Assembly (NCBI GenBank): GCA_017694215.1
Contig: JADIND010000048.1
Span: 1-8,356 of the forward strand
Length of the DNA stretch: 8,356 nucleotides
Source of the DNA: Candidatus Scatousia excrementipullorum
GTDB lineage: Bacteria > Cyanobacteriota > Vampirovibrionia > Gastranaerophilales > Gastranaerophilaceae
Reading direction: 5' to 3'
Position numbers and translations under genes: made by a program. The notes under the pieces were generated by a model, which worked only from the letters and a program-made list of their open reading frames with translations, made no database searches and had not been told where the DNA came from. Below, one piece after another: positions 5,051-8,356 of this stretch (within the stretch, counting starts at the first letter, position 1; each line of letters begins with the position of its first letter).

Positions 5051-5678
5051 TGAAAGAACCTCCTATATGATAGTAATAAGAACAGCTAACCCCTGTTCCG
5101 GCTTTTGAACAATCAGTTTTTAAAACATCAACAGGCAATCCATCACCTATCGGTGAAATTTTGTCATTAAAAACTTTCACCCCGAAAATATCTCTGCCCC
5201 ATGTATTTGGCGGAATTATCCCGTTTACGTCAAACATCATCATAAACATAGCAGTATTATCAGATTCATCTTTGATATCCTTTATACCGACAACCATTTT
5301 TTTATCGCCTCTGTATAAATCAGAAAAATAGTAATCATCTCCCTGTTTTATCCTGGTACCGTTAAGATATTTTGTACGGTAATGTTTTAAATATTTATTC
5401 TCACTGAGCCGCAGATAAGGTTTTATAATTAATGTAATTATTTTTTCACGGTCAGATTTGGTTTTGGCCTGTTTAAGTTTAACCAGCATATTTTCTTTTT
5501 CGTGTTTATCCATAGCATCTTTTATATAAGTAAGATTGCCGTAGCAATCGTTCCATTTTGTGATTAAGTCAGCCTGCAGGGTCGATTGTATTGATGTCGG
5601 AATTAAAATCAATACGACAATAAACACAACAAAAAAGGTTAAAGAATATTCCAGTTTCCAAAAACGTTTTCTTTTCAT
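5043..5678 (-). CDS. Membrane-anchored pilin-like protein lacking the processing glycine
   Basis: A 211-residue protein with a short basic N-terminus (MKRKR), then 'FWKLEYSLTFFVVFIVVLILIP', one membrane helix (about residues 12-27), and an extracytoplasmic domain. Aligned to type IV prepilins, Phe6 and Glu10 match mature positions +1 and +5, but the usual Gly at -1 is Arg5, so prepilin peptidase cleavage looks unlikely. The C-terminal 'DVNGIIPPNTWGRDIF' (150-165) and Cys190/Cys199 resemble the minor-pilin/pseudopilin domain with a disulfide loop. I chose the ATG at 5676-5678, preceded by GAGG at 6-base spacing, over an upstream TTG at 5688-5690 that has no ribosome site. It lies 8 bases after the PHP gene and overlaps the LOG start by 8. 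Function is unknown; the pilin relation is inferred. Confidence 0.8.
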   Translation of the reverse strand: MKRKRFWKLEYSLTFFVVFIVVLILIPTSIQSTLQADLITKWNDCYGNLTYIKDAMDKHEKENMLVKLKQAKTKSDREKIITLIIKPYLRLSENKYLKHYRTKYLNGTRIKQGDDYYFSDLYRGDKKMVVGIKDIKDESDNTAMFMMMFDVNGIIPPNTWGRDIFGVKVFNDKISPIGDGLPVDVLKTDCSKAGTGVSCSYYYHIGGSFIE

Positions 5679-5686
5679 AAAAAACC

Positions 5687-6541
5687 TCAAGCCATATCTA
5701 TTTGTTTCTTTTCCTGAATCAATTTATCGTAAACCCACTCCGGAACAAAATTTTTACCCAGAATAATCTGTCCGTTCATAATATTCGGAGCGTGGAAATC
5801 AGACCCGCCGGTAACAATCAAACCGAGCTCTTCTGCCATTGAGGAAAAATATTCAACACAAGCTGGAGAATGTTTTCTGTGATAAGCCTCAATGCCTCTG
5901 AGTCCGAAAGACATCAATTCTTTAATCAAGGGTTCTGCAATATCCAAATCGTGAGGATGGGCAATAACAGGAACTCCGCCGGCATCATAAATAATTTCAA
6001 CTGCATCGTGAGGCGAAACAGTTTTTCTCGCAACATAAACCGGAGAATCATCATGGATATATTTTGCATAAGCTTCCATAACATTACTTGTACCGCCGGC
6101 ATTGGTAATTGCTTTTGCAATATGCGGACGTCCGATACTCCCGCCTTCCGCTACCTGTTTTTTGATATCTTCAAATTTTATTTTTATACCTTCTTTTTTG
6201 GCAAGCAGTGTAATAATCTCTTTTGTCTGCTTAATTCTCGCCTGCTGCTGAATTTTTAACAAATTCTGGAAATCGCTGTTCTGTGTATCCATAAAATATC
6301 CAAGGATGTGGACTTCGTAATTTTTATAAAGAGTATTTATTTCAACACCCTGAATAACTTCTAATTTATCCTCATTATTTATTTTTTTCAGATAATTTTT
6401 CGCCACATCATAAGACAGGACATTATCGTGGTCGGTCAGGGCAATAACCTGCAAGCCGACATCGATTGCCGTATCAACGATTTTTTCGGGCGAAAAAACA
6501 CCGTCCGAATAATATGTGTGGATGTGCAAATCCGTCTTCAT
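5687..6541 (-). CDS. PHP-domain phosphoesterase (COG0613; RNase AM/TrpH-like)
   Basis: A 284-residue metal-dependent phosphoesterase of the PHP superfamily. It is closest in layout to E. coli Rnm (YciV/TrpH, RNase AM), which removes 5' nucleotides from short RNAs and dephosphorylates 3',5'-nucleoside bisphosphates. All metal motifs are present: 'DLHIHTYYSDG' (His6, His8, Asp13), 'TDHD' (36-39, His38), 'GVEI' (Glu67), His78 in 'EVHILGYF', 'GRPHIA' (His140), 'AHPH' (His195) and 'GSDFHA' (Asp248, His250). The order and length match COG0613 rather than histidinol phosphatase or PolIIIalpha PHP. The ATG overlaps the ymdB stop as ATGA, with AAGGA about 9 bases upstream. RNase Y and YmdB upstream support an RNA-turnover role; the exact substrate is inferred. 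Confidence 0.92.
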   Translation of the reverse strand: MKTDLHIHTYYSDGVFSPEKIVDTAIDVGLQVIALTDHDNVLSYDVAKNYLKKINNEDKLEVIQGVEINTLYKNYEVHILGYFMDTQNSDFQNLLKIQQQARIKQTKEIITLLAKKEGIKIKFEDIKKQVAEGGSIGRPHIAKAITNAGGTSNVMEAYAKYIHDDSPVYVARKTVSPHDAVEIIYDAGGVPVIAHPHDLDIAEPLIKELMSFGLRGIEAYHRKHSPACVEYFSSMAEELGLIVTGGSDFHAPNIMNGQIILGKNFVPEWVYDKLIQEKKQIDMA

Positions 6542-7410
6542 TGACCTGTTTCCTTTTCTTTACTGTTTCTACTACAAAAAATTCTTTTTATGGCAACAGC
6601 ATACCCCGTATCTTTTTCAATTTCGACTTCCACTGCATTAACCTGCACCCTGTCGCTGTCTGCCACGTCATAACGTTCAGGGATTGATGTCAGGAAACGG
6701 GCAAGTGATGTTTTGTAATCCATACCGATAACACTGTCAACAGCACCGCAAAATCCTGCATCTGTAATATATCCCATATGATTAATAATACTTTCATCGG
6801 CAGTCTGAACATGAGTATGAGTGCCGAAAAGTGCACTAACACCCATCTCCGAACAAAATCTGCCAAAACAAATCTTTTCTGCCGTTGCTTCCGCATGAAA
6901 ATCTATTATTACAATCGGCGTAACTTCTTTAAGTTTTTGAATTTCTTCTTTTATAATATTCCACGGGGAATCCACAATATTTAAAAACACACTGCCAAGC
7001 ACATTAATCACTCCGATTTTTACGCCGTCTTTTTCAAAAATACGGCTTCCTGCACCGGCACAACATTTCGGATAATTTACGGGACGCAGAAGTTTTTCGG
7101 CATTATCGATGTAGTTAAAAATTTCTCTTTTATCCCAGATGTGGTTGCCTGATGTCATACAGTCAACCCCGTAATCTGAAATTTCATTATAATTTTTTTC
7201 GGTCAAACCAAACCCGTGAGATGCATTTTCGACATTAGCAATTACAAAATGAGAAGTTTGAAGTGTGAAAGGTGAAGGGGCATTCAATAACTCTGGATTT
7301 CCCGGCATGGAATTAAATTGACCGTTCAAAAAATCTCTCACGGCATATCTTCCCGGTCTGCCGACCATATCACCGAAAAATAATATTTTTATAGTATTAT
7401 CATCACCCAT
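6538..7410 (-). CDS. ymdB: YmdB-family metallophosphoesterase (TIGR00282) with an extra N-terminal loop
   Basis: A 290-residue calcineurin-like phosphoesterase; Bacillus YmdB hydrolyses 2',3'-cyclic nucleotides and influences biofilm and motility decisions. Conserved metal ligands are visible: 'FFGDMVGRPGR' (Asp14), 'NVENASHGFGLT' (Glu61, Asn62), 'TSGNHIWD' (Asn89, His90), 'DFHAEATAEK' (His172) and 'GTHTHVQTAD' (His198, His200). Relative to Bacillus YmdB as I recall it, the spacing between Asp14 and Glu61 is 16 residues longer. The surplus lies at about residues 33-54, is rich in Pro, Ser and Thr ('APSPFTLQTSH'), and looks derived from a DNA repeat. The start has AAGGA 6 bases upstream. It follows rny by 75 bases, the same order as in Bacillus, and overlaps the PHP gene by 4. 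Confidence 0.95.
   Translation of the reverse strand: MGDDNTIKILFFGDMVGRPGRYAVRDFLNGQFNSMPGNPELLNAPSPFTLQTSHFVIANVENASHGFGLTEKNYNEISDYGVDCMTSGNHIWDKREIFNYIDNAEKLLRPVNYPKCCAGAGSRIFEKDGVKIGVINVLGSVFLNIVDSPWNIIKEEIQKLKEVTPIVIIDFHAEATAEKICFGRFCSEMGVSALFGTHTHVQTADESIINHMGYITDAGFCGAVDSVIGMDYKTSLARFLTSIPERYDVADSDRVQVNAVEVEIEKDTGYAVAIKRIFCSRNSKEKETGQ
7249..7314 (-). repeat. Repeat-like in-frame insert within ymdB
   Basis: Codons 33-54 of ymdB. On the coding strand the segment has a pyrimidine-rich run of TTCACC/TTTCAC/TTCAAA units, read as PSPFTLQTSH. On the plus strand it contains GGTGAAGGGG (7271-7280), which resembles AGTTGAAGGGG (7432-7442) in the inverted repeat after rny. Sixteen residues of this stretch appear extra for the family. 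The boundaries are approximate. Confidence 0.45.
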
Positions 7411-7423
7411 TTATCTTCCTTAC

Positions 7424-7488
7424 GGTTGAATAGTTGAAGGGGAAATGAATTAAATCAATTAACCCTTCAACATTTAACCATTCAACTA
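7424..7488. repeat. Inverted repeat of GTTGAA units between rny and ymdB
   Basis: GTTGAAGGG (7433-7441) pairs perfectly with CCCTTCAAC (7463-7471) around a 21-base AT-rich loop. Outer GTTGAAT (7425-7431) pairs with ATTCAAC (7480-7486). The right end contains the rny stop codon (7486-7488). There is no T-run, so it is unlikely to be a terminator; it may stabilise the rny 3' end or be a mobile repeat. Confidence 0.6.
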
Positions 7489-8356
7489 TTTTGCGATTTC
7501 TGTTGTACGAAATTCTCTTACAACAGTAACCCTGATTTGACCAGGATAATCAAGTTCGTCTTCAATACGTTTTGCGACATCTCTTGCAAGCCGTTGAGAT
7601 GCCAAATCATCAAACATTTCAGCCTGAACAATAATTCTGACTTCTCTGCCTGCCTGAACTGCAAAAGATTGTTTAATACCGCTGTAGCTGTTTACTATTT
7701 CCTCAATTTTCTGAAGACGTTTAATGTAGATTTCAAGCGTATCACGTCTTGCCCCCGGTCTGCCGGCGGAAATTGCATCAGCAACCTTTACAAGGACAGC
7801 CTCAATCGTATTTGCAACAACATCATCATGATGAGCTTCTATTGCATGAATAACTTCAGGGCTTTCACCGTATCTTGCAGCAAGTTCAACACCCAGCTGA
7901 ATATGAGTACCTTCCTGAGTCTGATCAACAGCTTTTCCTATATCATGAAGAAGTCCTGCACGCTTTGCAACAGCTTCATTTGCACCGAGTTCTGCAGCCA
8001 GCATGCCTGCAATATGCCCGACTTCTAGTGAATGTTTCAAAACGTTTTGTCCGTAACTAGTTCTGTAATAAAGACGTCCGAGAGTTTTGATAAGTTCTTT
8101 GTTTAAACCCATAACGCCCATATCAAGAGCGGCATTTTCACCTTCCGTCCAAATTTTCTTTTCAATTTCTTCATTGGCTTTTTCAACCATTTCCTCAATG
8201 CGGACAGGATGAATACGTCCGTCAACAATTAATTTTTCAAGAGCCAGTTTTGCAACTTCTCTGCGAACAGGGTCAAAGCTTGATAAAACAACAGCTTCCG
8301 GAGTATCATCGATGATTAAATCGACACCGGTTAAAGTTTCTAAAGCTCTGATATTT
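7486..8356 (-). CDS. rny: RNase Y (endoribonuclease Y), C-terminal 289 residues (5' end outside window)
   Basis: RNase Y is a membrane-anchored endonuclease that starts decay of many mRNAs in bacteria lacking or supplementing RNase E. The frame runs without a stop to the right edge and beyond the first internal ATG (8188-8190). The edge residues 'NIRALETLTGVDLIIDDTPEAV' are the end of the KH domain, followed by 'FDPVRREVAKLALEKLIVDGRIHP'. The HD domain has 'HSLEVGHIAG', 'AGLLHDIGKAVD' (His-Asp metal pair) and 'IEAHHDDV'; then come 'ISAGRPGARRDTLEIYIKRL' and the typical C-terminus 'YPGQIRVTVVREFRTTEIAK'. The N-terminal membrane and coiled-coil part is outside. It is probably the first visible gene of the operon with ymdB; its stop codon lies in an inverted repeat. 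Confidence 0.97.
   Translation of the reverse strand, partial: NIRALETLTGVDLIIDDTPEAVVLSSFDPVRREVAKLALEKLIVDGRIHPVRIEEMVEKANEEIEKKIWTEGENAALDMGVMGLNKELIKTLGRLYYRTSYGQNVLKHSLEVGHIAGMLAAELGANEAVAKRAGLLHDIGKAVDQTQEGTHIQLGVELAARYGESPEVIHAIEAHHDDVVANTIEAVLVKVADAISAGRPGARRDTLEIYIKRLQKIEEIVNSYSGIKQSFAVQAGREVRIIVQAEMFDDLASQRLARDVAKRIEDELDYPGQIRVTVVREFRTTEIAK

Noticed and set aside
5679..5690. Upstream TTG start for the pilin-like gene
   Set aside because: No ribosome site precedes it, whereas the ATG at 5676-5678 has GAGG at 6-base spacing and gives a normal short basic leader.
5687..6541. Link between the TrpH-like PHP gene and the tryptophan attenuator
   Set aside because: The E. coli gene got its old name from lying beside the trp operon. 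Here the attenuator controls a different gene in a separate transcript, so the link is a naming coincidence.

Overview
The window is AT-rich, tightly packed bacterial DNA. It has strong Shine-Dalgarno sites on several genes, sigma70-like promoters, a tRNA with encoded CCA, and a conserved rny-ymdB pair. Two short membrane proteins start with phrases like 'NVNSVSFT' and 'NINSFYT', and an operon gene ends in a pilin-like 'DVNG...PN..GRDIF' block. This style recalls gut Melainabacteria (Gastranaerophilales, non-photosynthetic relatives of cyanobacteria). That placement is inferred from memory of protein style, not from a search.

Layout. (1) Positions 1-920, minus strand: 5' part of mutS, read from a promoter that overlaps a divergent promoter for a plus-strand membrane-anchored protein (960-1559). 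(2) Positions 1577-1850: an unexplained, highly structured stretch, then tRNA-Leu(CAG) and its intrinsic terminator. (3) Positions 1865-2431: a small DUF559 endonuclease-like gene flanked by related GC-rich hairpin repeats in otherwise AT-rich DNA. (4) Positions 2584-4121: a 94-residue membrane protein convergent with a 399-residue multi-pass membrane protein, both of unknown function. (5) Positions 4150-4396: the long 5' leader of the 399-residue gene. (6) Positions 4457-8356, minus strand: an apparent five-gene operon rny - ymdB - PHP phosphoesterase - pilin-like protein - LOG-family phosphoribohydrolase, with overlaps or gaps of about 8 bases after ymdB.

The most striking element is the leader of the 399-residue gene. 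It encodes a 24-residue peptide with adjacent Trp codons (Trp11-Trp12) and a third Trp at 23. The peptide overlaps a perfect 8-bp hairpin (segments 1:2). Segment 2 can instead pair over about 14 bp with segment 3, the 5' arm of a terminator hairpin (3:4) just before the gene. This is the full topology of a ribosome-mediated tryptophan attenuator, but it controls a membrane protein of unknown function that itself contains no tryptophan. I know of no described system with this target.

The large operon joins RNA turnover (RNase Y), a YmdB metallophosphoesterase, a PHP-family phosphatase/exonuclease and a LOG nucleotide hydrolase, which suggests a nucleotide or RNA-processing theme. A membrane-anchored pilin-like protein that lacks the processing glycine sits inside it. 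Repeat-like sequence has entered the operon twice: as an in-frame insert in ymdB and as an inverted repeat that carries the rny stop codon.
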